NCBI RefSeq assembly: GCF_027158005.1 | Contig: NZ_JAPVLQ010000004.1 | Coordinates: 62,001 to 126,000, forward strand | Direction of reading: 5' to 3' | Origin: Rhodococcus sp. H36-A4 | GTDB taxonomy: Bacteria > Actinomycetota > Actinomycetes > Mycobacteriales > Mycobacteriaceae | DNA length: 64,000 nt | Part shown: positions 31,990 through 40,068 of the stretch, in pieces | Numbering within the stretch: the first letter of the stretch is position 1 | How the letters are laid out: each line of letters opens with the position of its first letter | Translations under genes and position numbers: made by a program | The notes under the pieces: model-generated | Database searches by the model: none | The model's input: only the letters and a program-made list of their open reading frames with translations | Told to the model about the DNA's origin: nothing

Positions 31990-33128
31990 AGCCGCTCGAT
32001 AATCGCGGCGCTGGCCATGGCTCCGCCCGCGCAGACGGCGATCAACCCGAACTGCTGATCGCGAAGCTCGAGCTCGTCGATTATCGCCGCGATCAACCTG
32101 ATGCCGGTCGAGCCCACCGGATGGCCCAGCGCGATTGCGCCGCCGTTGACATTGAGCTTGTCCGGGTCCACCGCGTGCATCTGCGCCATCGACATGGGAA
32201 CCGAGGCGAAGGCCTCGTTGACCTCGACAAGATCCATGTCGGACATGCTCATCCGGGCCCGATCGAGCACGCGCTGGGCAGCTTGCACAGGCCCGTCCAG
32301 CAGGAACTCGGGCTCGGCACCGATCAGGCATTGGCTCACCATGCGGGCGCGCGGACGAAGTCCGAGGTGCCGGGCGCGGGACTCGTCCATCAGGATCGCC
32401 GCAGTTGCACCATCCGAGATCTGCGAGGCGGTGCCTGCGGTGTGCAGTCCACCGTCGATCACCGGACGCAACGAGGACAGTGCGTCCATGGAGGTTTCTC
32501 GCAAGCCCTGGTCGCGATCGATGACAGCGGAGCCGTCGGGCCCGGGCACTGTAATCGGAATGATCTGACGATGAAAGCGATTCTCGCTCCACGCCGCAGC
32601 CGCGCGCTGCTGCGAACGCAGCCCGAACAAGTCCAAATCTTCACGGGCGAAGGAGCGCCGGCGCGCGATCCTGTCGGCACCGACGAACTGATTCGGAACG
32701 TCCAGCGTCCAGTCGGCTGGCTTCGGCCCGCCGAGACCCTCGGGGATGTTCGACAGCAGCGGCACCCGCGACATCATCTCGACCCCGCACGCCATACCCA
32801 CGTCTATTGCGCCCAGCGCGATTTGACCGGCGATCAGGTGCGCGGCCTGTTGGCCCGAGCCGCATTGGGAATCAATGGTGGTTGCGCCGGTCTGCTCGGA
32901 TAGCCCGGCATTGAGCCAGGCCGTGCGGGTCACATTGGAGGCCTGCTCACCAGCTTGGGTGACGCAGCCACCGATAGCCTGCTCCACCAGTTCGGATTCG
33001 ACACCGACGCGCTCCAGCGCCGCACGTTGAACCTGACCGAGCAGTTGTGCCGCGTGCAAGCTGGACAGCGAACCGCCGCGTTTGCCACTGGGTGATCGGG
33101 CAGCATCGACAATTACGGGGGTGCCCAT
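31986..33128 (-). CDS. Acetyl-CoA acetyltransferase (thiolase)
   Basis: A 380-residue thiolase expected to cleave a 3-ketoacyl-CoA with CoA. The nucleophile is in TIDSQCGSGQQAAHL (Cys89); VNEAFASVPM, NVNGGAIALGHPVGSTG and the second Cys in CAGGAMASA follow. The last motif departs from the usual CxGGGxG. The ATG at 33128 has AGGAGG upstream. The gene lies between the TetR gene (135 bp upstream) and the SDR (4-bp overlap) and may be read with both. Confidence 0.9.
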   Translation of the reverse strand: MGTPVIVDAARSPSGKRGGSLSSLHAAQLLGQVQRAALERVGVESELVEQAIGGCVTQAGEQASNVTRTAWLNAGLSEQTGATTIDSQCGSGQQAAHLIAGQIALGAIDVGMACGVEMMSRVPLLSNIPEGLGGPKPADWTLDVPNQFVGADRIARRRSFAREDLDLFGLRSQQRAAAAWSENRFHRQIIPITVPGPDGSAVIDRDQGLRETSMDALSSLRPVIDGGLHTAGTASQISDGATAAILMDESRARHLGLRPRARMVSQCLIGAEPEFLLDGPVQAAQRVLDRARMSMSDMDLVEVNEAFASVPMSMAQMHAVDPDKLNVNGGAIALGHPVGSTGIRLIAAIIDELELRDQQFGLIAVCAGGAMASAAIIERL

Positions 33129-33263
33129 CAGGCCTCCTATCAATGATGAAAGCAGGGGCGCTTGCATCAACGGCGACTGTAACCACGGCGAAGGGCGCGC
33201 CATCGTGCCGATCTCGCTGGACGAGACACGGAGCCTCCCGCCGCGCTCGGAGTCTCGTCCGAG

Positions 33264-33857
33264 CTACTCGTCCAGTACGAGGCAGAAACCGCTGAAAAAT
33301 AGTGTCGCCATCAGCTCGGAGAACTCTGCCAGAGTGTATTGCTTTCGGTCCGGCCAATGCGTGGTCGACCACAGGGTGTCTCGCACGGTCCGATAGAAGA
33401 TTTCCGGTGCGATATCGACCCGGAACGCGCCCTCTTGCGTGCCCCGCCTGATCGCCTCGAGCCAGTGCTCGCGGATCCCTCGTGACGCACGGTCTACCGG
33501 TTCCAGTAGTTCGTGTTCACGAAGATAATTTCGATCGTTCTGGTAAATCGCGGTCGCGTACGGATGCAGCTCTATCACCGTAAGCGTCTCCCGGATCAAC
33601 CCCCGAACGATCTCGACGGGACTCGATGCCGTCGCCTCGATCAGTTGGAACCTCGCTGCGATATCACCCATCAAATCAGCGAGTAATTCGGCCACGATCG
33701 CGTTCTTGGACTTGAAGTAGTGGTAGAGGCTCCCTGAGAAGACTCCGGCCGCCTCACCGATATCGCGCACTGTGGTCCCCGCGACGCCCTTCCTGGCGAA
33801 TAACTCCGCCGAACTATCGAGGATCTGCGCCCTGCGGTCCGGGGTAGTTGTTGTCAC
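33264..33857 (-). CDS. KstR2-like TetR repressor
   Basis: A 197-residue TetR regulator. Residues 8-55 form the HTH (AELFARKGVAGTTVRDIGEAAGVFSGSLYHYFKSKNAIV). The ligand domain contains IELHPYATAIYQNDRNYLRE and EIFYRTVRDTLWSTTHW, very like KstR2, which in mycobacteria and rhodococci controls steroid C/D-ring genes and responds to a CoA thioester. The three CAAGCGCTTG operators in this window fit its known box, so it is the probable repressor of the island. The operator at 34127 lies 270 bp from its own start and could serve both directions. Confidence 0.82.
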   Translation of the reverse strand: MTTTTPDRRAQILDSSAELFARKGVAGTTVRDIGEAAGVFSGSLYHYFKSKNAIVAELLADLMGDIAARFQLIEATASSPVEIVRGLIRETLTVIELHPYATAIYQNDRNYLREHELLEPVDRASRGIREHWLEAIRRGTQEGAFRVDIAPEIFYRTVRDTLWSTTHWPDRKQYTLAEFSELMATLFFSGFCLVLDE

Positions 33858-34167
33858 GTCATCACTTCTTGTCTGTTGTCGGACTCAATCACGCCGATGC
33901 CTCGGCGTCATGAATTCTTGGTCCCTAGTACCAGCGAGATGCCCCCTGGCAGTGGCCGTGCACAGCATCATCACGACTTCGGCCGCAAGAACTCCGTGGC
34001 TAGGTAAATCACCCCTCGCTAGCCTGCGACGTGGGCTCAGCGTAACCGACTGGACGGGCTGATCTGCCCCGCGGGCCCCTCGCTCGGACCATTGTTTTCA
34101 TTTCCAAGAGGCGCTGATACTCTGAAAATCAAGCGCTTGCTCAAGTATGGAACTGCGGAGGGCATCA
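33858..34167. promoter_or_regulatory. Divergent control region between tetR and the MaoC operon
   Basis: 310 bp without a gene. Towards the operon there is a possible promoter, TTGTTT at 34092-34097 and GATACT at 34116-34121 with 18-bp spacing. The KstR2-like operator follows directly at 34127-34146, in a good position to block transcription. A clear ribosome site GGAGGG is at 34158-34162. Nothing else was seen. Confidence 0.45.
34127..34146 (+). promoter_or_regulatory. KstR2-like operator 2
   Basis: AATCAAGCGCTTGCTCAAGT, identical to operator 1 read in its gene's direction. It contains CAAGCGCTTG plus a further overlapping half site (CTTGCTCAAG). It ends directly before an ATG that is therefore unlikely to be the true start of the MaoC gene. 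Confidence 0.8.
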
Positions 34168-34722
34168 GTGGAAAATTTGGAAAAACAATTCGCCGACTTC
34201 ATCGGGATGGAAGCCGAGCCGCCCCGTGTGGCTCGCTATGACGTCAATGCCGCCATGATCCGCAACTGGGCCGAGGCTCACGACGACTACAACCCGATCT
34301 ACGTCGACCCTGAGGCTGCGCGCGCAACCGGCCGTAGGGATGTCATCTGTCCACCCGCGATGATCTCCACCTGGGTCATGTCCGGATACCGCCGCTACCG
34401 CGAGGTGCAGCGTCTGCGCGCGGAAGGCGCGATCGAGGACTTCGCCTACTCGCGATTGCTCGCCTTGCTCGACGACGCCGGTTTCACCTCGGTGGTAGCT
34501 ACCAACGTCGAGCAGGAGTACTTCGCAGAGCTGCACCCAGGCGATCACGTGACGGCCTACTTCACTATCGAATCGATCTCGCCGTTCAAAAAGACGGGCC
34601 TCGGGCATGGATGCTTCATCACTCTGCTGAAGAACTACGTCAATGATGTCGGCGACACGCTGGTAGAGGAGCGGTTCCGACTGCTCCGTTTCAACCCCAA
34701 CAGTCAGGAGACCCACTCGTGA
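34168..34722 (+). CDS. MaoC-like dehydratase, ChsH2 N-domain type
   Basis: A 184-residue protein with the hot-dog fold of the FAS1-like/MaoC N-terminal dehydratase type (YDVNAAMIRNWAEAHDDYNPIYVDPEAA). The GTG at 34168 behind GGAGGG is chosen over the ATG at 34147, which abuts the operator. In steroid side-chain breakdown ChsH2 carries this domain fused to a DUF35 domain and pairs with ChsH1 to hydrate an enoyl-CoA. Here the parts are encoded as three consecutive genes with 4-bp overlaps. The usual hydratase His is replaced by Tyr (NPIY), as in non-catalytic partner subunits. Confidence 0.8.
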   Translation: MENLEKQFADFIGMEAEPPRVARYDVNAAMIRNWAEAHDDYNPIYVDPEAARATGRRDVICPPAMISTWVMSGYRRYREVQRLRAEGAIEDFAYSRLLALLDDAGFTSVVATNVEQEYFAELHPGDHVTAYFTIESISPFKKTGLGHGCFITLLKNYVNDVGDTLVEERFRLLRFNPNSQETHS

Positions 34723-35174
34723 GCGAAAGCACCGAACAGGATCGGCACACCTCGGTCCCCCGCTTGACCGTGACGCAAGACAACGACTTCTTCTTCACCG
34801 CGGCCAAGGAAGGTCGACTGGAGATCCAGCGTTGCGCCGACTGCCAGACGCTGCGCCACCCCCCAGCCCCGGCATGCCCAGCGTGCCGGTCATTCGAGTG
34901 GGACACCGTGGAGTCGACGCGTAAATGCACGCTGCACAGCTTCACAGTGCTGCACCACCCGAAGGACCCCGCGTTCGAGTACCCACTGGCCGTCGGGTTG
35001 GTGGATCTCGAGGAGGGCACACGGCTGGTTGCCGATATCGCCGGCATCGACCACGACGAACTCGAGTTCGGTATGGACCTCGAGGTCGCGTTCTCCGAGC
35101 ACGCGCACGGGGAGATCCTGCCGCAGTTGCGCCGCCGCAGCGCAGCCGGTCTCGACGGGGAGGCCCAGTCATGA
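34719..35174 (+). CDS. DUF35 zinc-ribbon OB-fold protein
   Basis: A 151-residue protein with a rubredoxin-like zinc ribbon (C39-x2-C42 and C53-x2-C56 in CADCQTLRHPPAPACPACRS) and an OB fold behind it (LHSFTVLHHP, VGLVDLEEGTRLVADI). DUF35 proteins act as partners of thiolase-like enzymes; in the steroid system the ChsH2 DUF35 domain is needed for Ltp2 aldolase activity. The Ltp2-like gene is two genes downstream in the same overlapping run. A second DUF35 partner is not present, so this one most likely binds that aldolase. Confidence 0.88.
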   Translation: MSESTEQDRHTSVPRLTVTQDNDFFFTAAKEGRLEIQRCADCQTLRHPPAPACPACRSFEWDTVESTRKCTLHSFTVLHHPKDPAFEYPLAVGLVDLEEGTRLVADIAGIDHDELEFGMDLEVAFSEHAHGEILPQLRRRSAAGLDGEAQS

Positions 35175-35587
35175 GCATGCCAAGGTGCCAGGTCGGCTAC
35201 CAGCTGCCCGAGCTCGATCTTCCGCTGGACCGGACGCTGATCGTCGCGGCCGCGATGGCCTCGCAGGACTACGAGGATGTCCACCACAACCCGGGCGCGG
35301 CCCAGGGGCGCGGCACCCCCGACATCTTCATGAGCATCAACTCCACGAACGGGTTCATCGACCGGTACATCACCGACTGGTCCGGGCCCGCCTCCCGCAT
35401 CAAGAGGACTTCCCTGCGCCTGGGCGTGCCGAACTTCCCCGGCGACACCATGACGTTCACCGGCGAGGTCACCGCGGTCGACGGCGACGCAGTGACCGTC
35501 AAGGTGATCGGTAGCAACGCGCGGGGCCCCCATGTGACCGCCACGGTGACCGTGGAGCCGACCCCACAACAAGGAGAGATCACATGA
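35171..35587 (+). CDS. MaoC-like hydratase, ChsH1 type
   Basis: A 138-residue single hot-dog protein. The segment MASQDYEDVHHNPGAAQGRGTPDIF carries the Asp and His expected for hydratase-2 catalysis, and SLRLGVPNFPGDTMTFTGEV is typical of the family. With the MaoC at 34168 it should form a two-subunit enoyl-CoA hydratase. The ATG at 35171 overlaps the DUF35 stop by 4 bp, and the stop overlaps the aldolase gene. The steric role of the partner subunits suggests a bulky acyl-CoA. Confidence 0.82.
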   Translation: MSMPRCQVGYQLPELDLPLDRTLIVAAAMASQDYEDVHHNPGAAQGRGTPDIFMSINSTNGFIDRYITDWSGPASRIKRTSLRLGVPNFPGDTMTFTGEVTAVDGDAVTVKVIGSNARGPHVTATVTVEPTPQQGEIT

Positions 35588-36765
35588 CCCGCGGATTCTC
35601 AGGCGCCGCCGCCATCGCCGGCATCGGCGCGACCGAGTTCTCCAAGAACTCCGGACGCAGTGAGTGGCAGCTGGCCTGCGAGTCGGTCGTCGCCGCACTC
35701 GCGGACGCACAGATCGGAATCGAGGAGGTCGACGGATTCTCCCTTTTCACCATGGAGAACAACCCCGAGATCGCCGTCGCCCGCGCGCTCGGCATTCCTC
35801 AGCTCAAGTTCTTCAGCCGCATCCCGCACGGCGGTGGTGGCGCGTGTGCGCCCGTGCAGCAGGCCGCGCTCGCGGTCGCGACCGGGGTGGCCGACGTCGT
35901 CGTGGTGTACCGCGCGATGAACGAACGGTCGGGACACCGATTCGGCCAAGGCCCGCCCGCCTTCGCGTACAACCAGAACACGGACCAGGAGTACCGCAAC
36001 TGGATCAATCCCTACGGATTACTCACCCCTGCCCAGCAGGAAGCGTTCCTGGCCAAGCTGTATATGCACAAGTACGGTGCCACCAGCGCGGACTTCGGGG
36101 CGATCTCGGTTCTCTCGCGCAAGCACGCGGCGAACAATCCAAAGGCCTGGTTCCACGAGCGGCCCATCACCATCGAGGACCATCAGAACTCGCGCCTGAT
36201 CGCCGATCCGATCCGGCTGCTCGATTGCTGCCAGGAGTCCGACGGTGGCGTTGCGCTGGTCATCGTCAGCGCTGAGCGTGCGCGCGACCTGCCGCACAAG
36301 CCCGCCATGATCACGGGCGCGGCGCAGGGCGTAGGCCCGCAACAGATCTCGATGAGCAGCTACTACCGTGACGACATCGACTCCATGCCGGAAGTCGAAC
36401 TCGTCGCCCAGCAGCTCTGGAGCCAGTCCGGCCTCAGCCCCGCCGAGATCGACGCCGCGATCCTCTACGACGCCTTCACTCCCATGGTGCTGCTCCAGCT
36501 CGAAGAGTATGGCTTCTGCGGCAAGGGCGAGGCGAAGGACTTCATTGCCGACGGAAACCTCGAACTTGGTGGCCGCCTGCCGATCAATACCAACGGTGGC
36601 CAGCTCGGCGAGGGCTATATCCACGGCGTCAACGGCATCGCGGAGGGCGTGCGCCTGATCCGCGGCACATCTGTGAACCAGCCCACCAAGACCTTGGACA
36701 ACGTCCTGGTCACCGGCGGCTCCCCCGTGCCCCACAGCGCTCTCGTGCTCTCGGCCGACCGCTAG
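35584..36765 (+). CDS. Ltp2-like thiolase-fold aldolase
   Basis: A 393-residue lipid-transfer/thiolase-like protein. It has the thiolase fold (IAGIGATEFSKNSGRSEWQL; NTNGGQLGEGYIHGVNGI) but no nucleophilic cysteine at the usual place (PHGGGGACAPVQQAA), as in Ltp2. Tyr345 in GEGYIHG stands where Ltp2 has a catalytic tyrosine, and Tyr295 (LYDAFTP) is nearby. Ltp2 cleaves a beta-hydroxyacyl-CoA by retro-aldol reaction, giving a ketone and a short acyl-CoA. With the two MaoC proteins and DUF35 this is a complete hydratase-aldolase module. Confidence 0.85.
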   Translation: MTRGFSGAAAIAGIGATEFSKNSGRSEWQLACESVVAALADAQIGIEEVDGFSLFTMENNPEIAVARALGIPQLKFFSRIPHGGGGACAPVQQAALAVATGVADVVVVYRAMNERSGHRFGQGPPAFAYNQNTDQEYRNWINPYGLLTPAQQEAFLAKLYMHKYGATSADFGAISVLSRKHAANNPKAWFHERPITIEDHQNSRLIADPIRLLDCCQESDGGVALVIVSAERARDLPHKPAMITGAAQGVGPQQISMSSYYRDDIDSMPEVELVAQQLWSQSGLSPAEIDAAILYDAFTPMVLLQLEEYGFCGKGEAKDFIADGNLELGGRLPINTNGGQLGEGYIHGVNGIAEGVRLIRGTSVNQPTKTLDNVLVTGGSPVPHSALVLSADR

Positions 36766-36810
36766 CACTTCCCACCTTCTTGTTTCACGATCAGCCATTT
36801 AGGAGTTCCC

Positions 36811-38025
36811 ATGACCGACCGCATCACCTACGCCCGCGCGACCCACGGCGAGGAAGAGATCCAGGCAGTCGTCGACGTGCTGCGCAGTGGCCACCAGGGC
36901 CTGCGTATCGGTAAGAATGTCGCCGAGATGGAGCGCCGCATCGCGGAACTCAGCGGCAAGAAGTTCGGCGTGATGGTGAACTCGGGCTCCTCGGGCCTGT
37001 ATGTCGCAGTCGAACTGCTGGACCTGCCCAAGGGCAGCGAGATCATCACCTCGCCCCTGACGTTCTCCACTGATATCGCGCCCATCGTTCGCGCCGGTAT
37101 GGTCCCGGTCTTCGTGGACGTGGAGCCCAACACGGTCAACATCGACGTCAGCAAGATCGAGGCGATGATCACCGAGAAGACCGGTGCCATCCTGTTGCCG
37201 AACCTCGCCGGCAACTGTCCTGACTGGGACGCGATCCGCGAGATCGCCGATCGCCACGGCCTCAAGATCGTCGAGGATTGCTGCGACGCCATCGGCCCGA
37301 CGCTCCGTGGCACCCCCACCGGCGCCCGCGCCGACATCAGTGTCACCAGCTTCTCGATGGCGCACATCATCACGTGCGCAGGCACCGGCGGCATGGTCCT
37401 GGTCGACGACGAGGCAAGCCGCGACAAGGCGCTGCTCCTGCGTCGTTGGGGCCGGCGCAGCGAACCGAACCTGTTCGGCAGCGGCAAGGATGTCGGCCGC
37501 GTCTTCCGCGAGCAGCTCGACGGTGTCGACTACGACAACGACTTCATTTTCGACGCCGTCATGCCTTGGAATTTCGAGCCCTCCGAGCTGGGTGCCGCGT
37601 ACGGTGTCGTGCAGCTGGACAAGCTCGCCGACAACTACAAGACCCGTAAGGCAACCTGGGCCGCCTACACCGAGGCCTACAGCGCGTTCCCGAAGTTCTT
37701 CACCACGCCCGTCGAGCTCGAAGGCCTGGACACCGCGTGGCTCTGCTATCCGGTGATGATCAACGCCGACGCACCCTTCACTCGCAGCCAGATGCAGGAG
37801 GCCATCGAGGGCGACGGCATCGACACCCGCACCGTCTGGAGCGGCAACATCACTCGACACCCGATGATGAACAATATCGAGTTCCGTCAGCCCCCCGAGG
37901 GGTTGCCGGTGGCCGACGAGGTGTTCGCCCGCGGCATGACCTTGGGCATGAGCCACGGTCTCACCGATGAAGAGGTAGTTCGCATCGGTCAGAGCATCCA
38001 CCGTTTCGCCTCGAAGTTCGAGTAA
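36811..38025 (+). CDS. RfbH/ColD-like PLP-dependent enzyme with active-site His
   Basis: A 404-residue DegT/DnrJ-fold protein. The SGSSGLYVAVELL and VEDCCDAIGPTLRG segments bind the cofactor. In the segment TSFSMAHIITCAGTGG, His185 stands where aminotransferases have the PLP lysine, as in the sugar 3-dehydratases ColD and RfbH/E1. REQLDGVDYDNDFIFD also matches RfbH. I do not see the E1 iron-sulfur cysteine pattern. Such enzymes use PMP to remove a hydroxyl next to a carbonyl. Its presence inside a beta-oxidation operon is unexpected; a deoxygenation or dehydration of the pathway substrate is inferred. It starts 45 bp behind the aldolase gene. Confidence 0.82.
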   Translation: MTDRITYARATHGEEEIQAVVDVLRSGHQGLRIGKNVAEMERRIAELSGKKFGVMVNSGSSGLYVAVELLDLPKGSEIITSPLTFSTDIAPIVRAGMVPVFVDVEPNTVNIDVSKIEAMITEKTGAILLPNLAGNCPDWDAIREIADRHGLKIVEDCCDAIGPTLRGTPTGARADISVTSFSMAHIITCAGTGGMVLVDDEASRDKALLLRRWGRRSEPNLFGSGKDVGRVFREQLDGVDYDNDFIFDAVMPWNFEPSELGAAYGVVQLDKLADNYKTRKATWAAYTEAYSAFPKFFTTPVELEGLDTAWLCYPVMINADAPFTRSQMQEAIEGDGIDTRTVWSGNITRHPMMNNIEFRQPPEGLPVADEVFARGMTLGMSHGLTDEEVVRIGQSIHRFASKFE

Positions 38026-38916
38026 ATGGTGGGCATGCGATTCGAGGGACGACGCGCGGTGGTCACCGGTTCCAGCCGCGGGATCGGCGCGGGCGTTGCG
38101 GAGCGGCTTGCCGCCGAGGGTGCCGACGTGGTTCTCGTCGCGCGCACTCTCGCGCCCGGCGGGCAGCTTCCTGGCAGCCTGGAGGAGACCACCGAACGGC
38201 TGCGCCGATACGGCGGCAGAGTCGAGATGGTCGTCGCCGACCTGACCGACCCCGAGGACCGCTCGCAGGTGATCACCAAGGCAGCCGAGTTGCTCGGCGG
38301 CCCGATCGACATTCTGGTCAACAATGCGGCAGCTGCGATCTACCAGCCGCTCGTGGACTACCCGCTGCGGCGCCGCCAACTCACGTTCGAAGCGAACGTG
38401 CACGCTCCGCTCGACCTGATGCAGGCTGCGATCCCCTCGATGGTCGAGGCCGGCGCAGGCTGGATCGTCAACGTCTCGAGCGCAACGGCCCGCCACCACG
38501 AGGGTCCGCCATTCGAACTGGTGCCCCCTGGCACTTCGATGGCGGTCTACGGCGCATCCAAAGCCGCCCTGAACCGGATCACGCACGGCATGGGCGCGGA
38601 GCTCTACGGCACGGGGGTGCGGGTCAATACTGTCCAGCCGCGTGCCGCCGTTCTCAGCGAGGGCGCCACCGCATTGGTCGGTGCCACTGTCCGTCCGGAC
38701 CAGATCGAGGCCATCGAGGAGATGGTCGAGGGCGTTCTCGCGCTCTGTGACTGCGCCGCCGACGTGACGGGGCAAGTGTGCGTGAGCCTGGACCTGATCG
38801 ACCAGTGGAACCTGACCACCCGCGGGCTGGACGGTAAGCCTTGGGACAACCCCGGACGGAACGTCTCGGATGAGCCTCGACGGAACGTCTTGAACAAAAT
38901 TGAGGAGCTGTCATGA
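38026..38916 (+). CDS. SDR oxidoreductase, variant subfamily A
   Basis: A 296-residue SDR. AVVTGSSRGIGAGVAERL binds NAD(P); NNAAAA and YGASKAALN are present. Two inserts set it apart from classical members: PGGQLPGSLEETTERL after the second strand and EGPPFELVPPGTS between the catalytic Ser and Tyr. The same inserts occur in the SDR at 45841-46770. The ATG follows the previous stop without a gap (TAAATG), and the stop overlaps the thiolase by 4 bp. Role: oxidation of a hydroxyl in the pathway, substrate unknown. Confidence 0.82.
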   Translation: MVGMRFEGRRAVVTGSSRGIGAGVAERLAAEGADVVLVARTLAPGGQLPGSLEETTERLRRYGGRVEMVVADLTDPEDRSQVITKAAELLGGPIDILVNNAAAAIYQPLVDYPLRRRQLTFEANVHAPLDLMQAAIPSMVEAGAGWIVNVSSATARHHEGPPFELVPPGTSMAVYGASKAALNRITHGMGAELYGTGVRVNTVQPRAAVLSEGATALVGATVRPDQIEAIEEMVEGVLALCDCAADVTGQVCVSLDLIDQWNLTTRGLDGKPWDNPGRNVSDEPRRNVLNKIEELS

Positions 38917-40058
38917 CACCGGTGATCGTCGACCTTGCCAGGACCCCGTTCGGCAAGCGCAACGGTTGGATGTCCACGATCCACTCTGCCGAACTACTCG
39001 GCTTGGCGCAGCGCGGAGTGCTCGAGCGCACCGGGATCGATCCGGAGATCGTCGAGGAGGTCATCGGCGGCTGCGTTACCCCCCTGGGTGAGCAGTACGG
39101 CAACATCGCCCGCACCTCATGGCTGCACGCCGGTCTACCCCCGCATACCGGCGCGACCACAATCGACGCCCAGTGCAGCACCGCGCAGCGCGCTGTGCAG
39201 CTACTGGCTGGTCAAATCGCTGCCGGGGCAGCGGATGTGGGCGTCGCCTGCGGCGTCGAGCTGATGACCCGTGCACCGCTGACCGCCAAGGTCGGCACGG
39301 GCCTGGGCACGCCGCGGCCCGAATCCTGGTCGGTCGAGTATCCCGACCAGTACACGGGTGCGGACCGCATAGCCCGCAACCGCGGGTTCACACGAGAGGA
39401 TCTCGACGCGTTCGGTCTGCGCTCGCAGCAGCTCGCGAAGGCGGCATGGGACGCGGGCCGGATCGATGCGCAGATCATCCCCGTCACGGTCCCGAGTCTC
39501 GAGCCGGGTCAGAAGCCGGTCCGCGTCACCCGCGACCAAGGTCTGCGCGATTCCACCCTGGAGGGGCTGGCACGCCTGCAACCCGTCCTCGATGGTGGCT
39601 TGCATACGGCGGGCAGTTCCTCGCAGATCTCCGACGGTGCCAGCGCTGCCCTGCTGATGTCCGCCGCGCGAGCTCGCGACCTCGGTGTGAAACCCAGGGC
39701 ACGGATTGTTGCCCAGTGCATCATCGGAGGTGATCTGGAGTACTTGCTCGACGGCCCGATCGACGCAGGCCGCAAAGTGCTCGAGCGCAGTGGCATGACC
39801 ATCGCCGATATCGACCTGTTCGAAATCAACGAGGCCTTCGCGTCGGTCCCGATGTCCTTCGCCCAGGTGCACGGCGTGAGCGAGGACCGGCTGAACGTCA
39901 ACGGGGGCGCGATTGCGGTCGGTCACCCCGCCGGTGCGACTGGCATCCGGCTGCTCGCGACGGCACTCGACGAGCTCGAGCGCCGCGACGCATCCACGGC
40001 GATGGTGGCCATCTGCGCCTCCGCGTCGACAACCGCGCTCATTCTCGAGCGGATCTGA
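38913..40058 (+). CDS. Thiolase with atypical C-terminal motif
   Basis: A 381-residue thiolase paralogous to that at 31986-33128 (IDLAR-like start, IGGCVTPLGEQYGNIARTSW). The nucleophile is Cys88 in TIDAQCSTAQRAV; NEAFASVPMSFAQ and NVNGGAIAVGHPAGATG follow. The final motif is ICASASTTAL instead of CxGGGxG: the acid/base cysteine is kept but the glycines that form the oxyanion hole are gone. It may still cleave a ketoacyl-CoA, or be specialised for a bulky substrate. Stop to next start is 10 bp. Confidence 0.86.
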   Translation: MTPVIVDLARTPFGKRNGWMSTIHSAELLGLAQRGVLERTGIDPEIVEEVIGGCVTPLGEQYGNIARTSWLHAGLPPHTGATTIDAQCSTAQRAVQLLAGQIAAGAADVGVACGVELMTRAPLTAKVGTGLGTPRPESWSVEYPDQYTGADRIARNRGFTREDLDAFGLRSQQLAKAAWDAGRIDAQIIPVTVPSLEPGQKPVRVTRDQGLRDSTLEGLARLQPVLDGGLHTAGSSSQISDGASAALLMSAARARDLGVKPRARIVAQCIIGGDLEYLLDGPIDAGRKVLERSGMTIADIDLFEINEAFASVPMSFAQVHGVSEDRLNVNGGAIAVGHPAGATGIRLLATALDELERRDASTAMVAICASASTTALILERI

Positions 40059-40068
40059 GGGGCACATC

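Noticed and set aside
34147..34149. ATG directly after operator 2 as the start of the MaoC gene
   Set aside because: It abuts the operator and has no ribosome site; the GTG at 34168 has GGAGGG at the right distance and begins the family likeness.
36811..38025. Ordinary DegT/StrS sugar aminotransferase
   Set aside because: The catalytic lysine is replaced by His185 and neighbouring segments match RfbH/ColD better; no nucleotide-sugar genes are near.
36799..38775. A 658-codon open frame antisense to the RfbH-like gene and its SDR neighbour
   Set aside because: It is a GC-rich shadow: the plus-strand frames have clear families and overlaps, while this one is low-complexity with no recognisable domain. 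The same holds for long frames opposite pyk (6565-7773), the acyl-CoA dehydrogenase (42306-43604) and secA2 (61839-63701).
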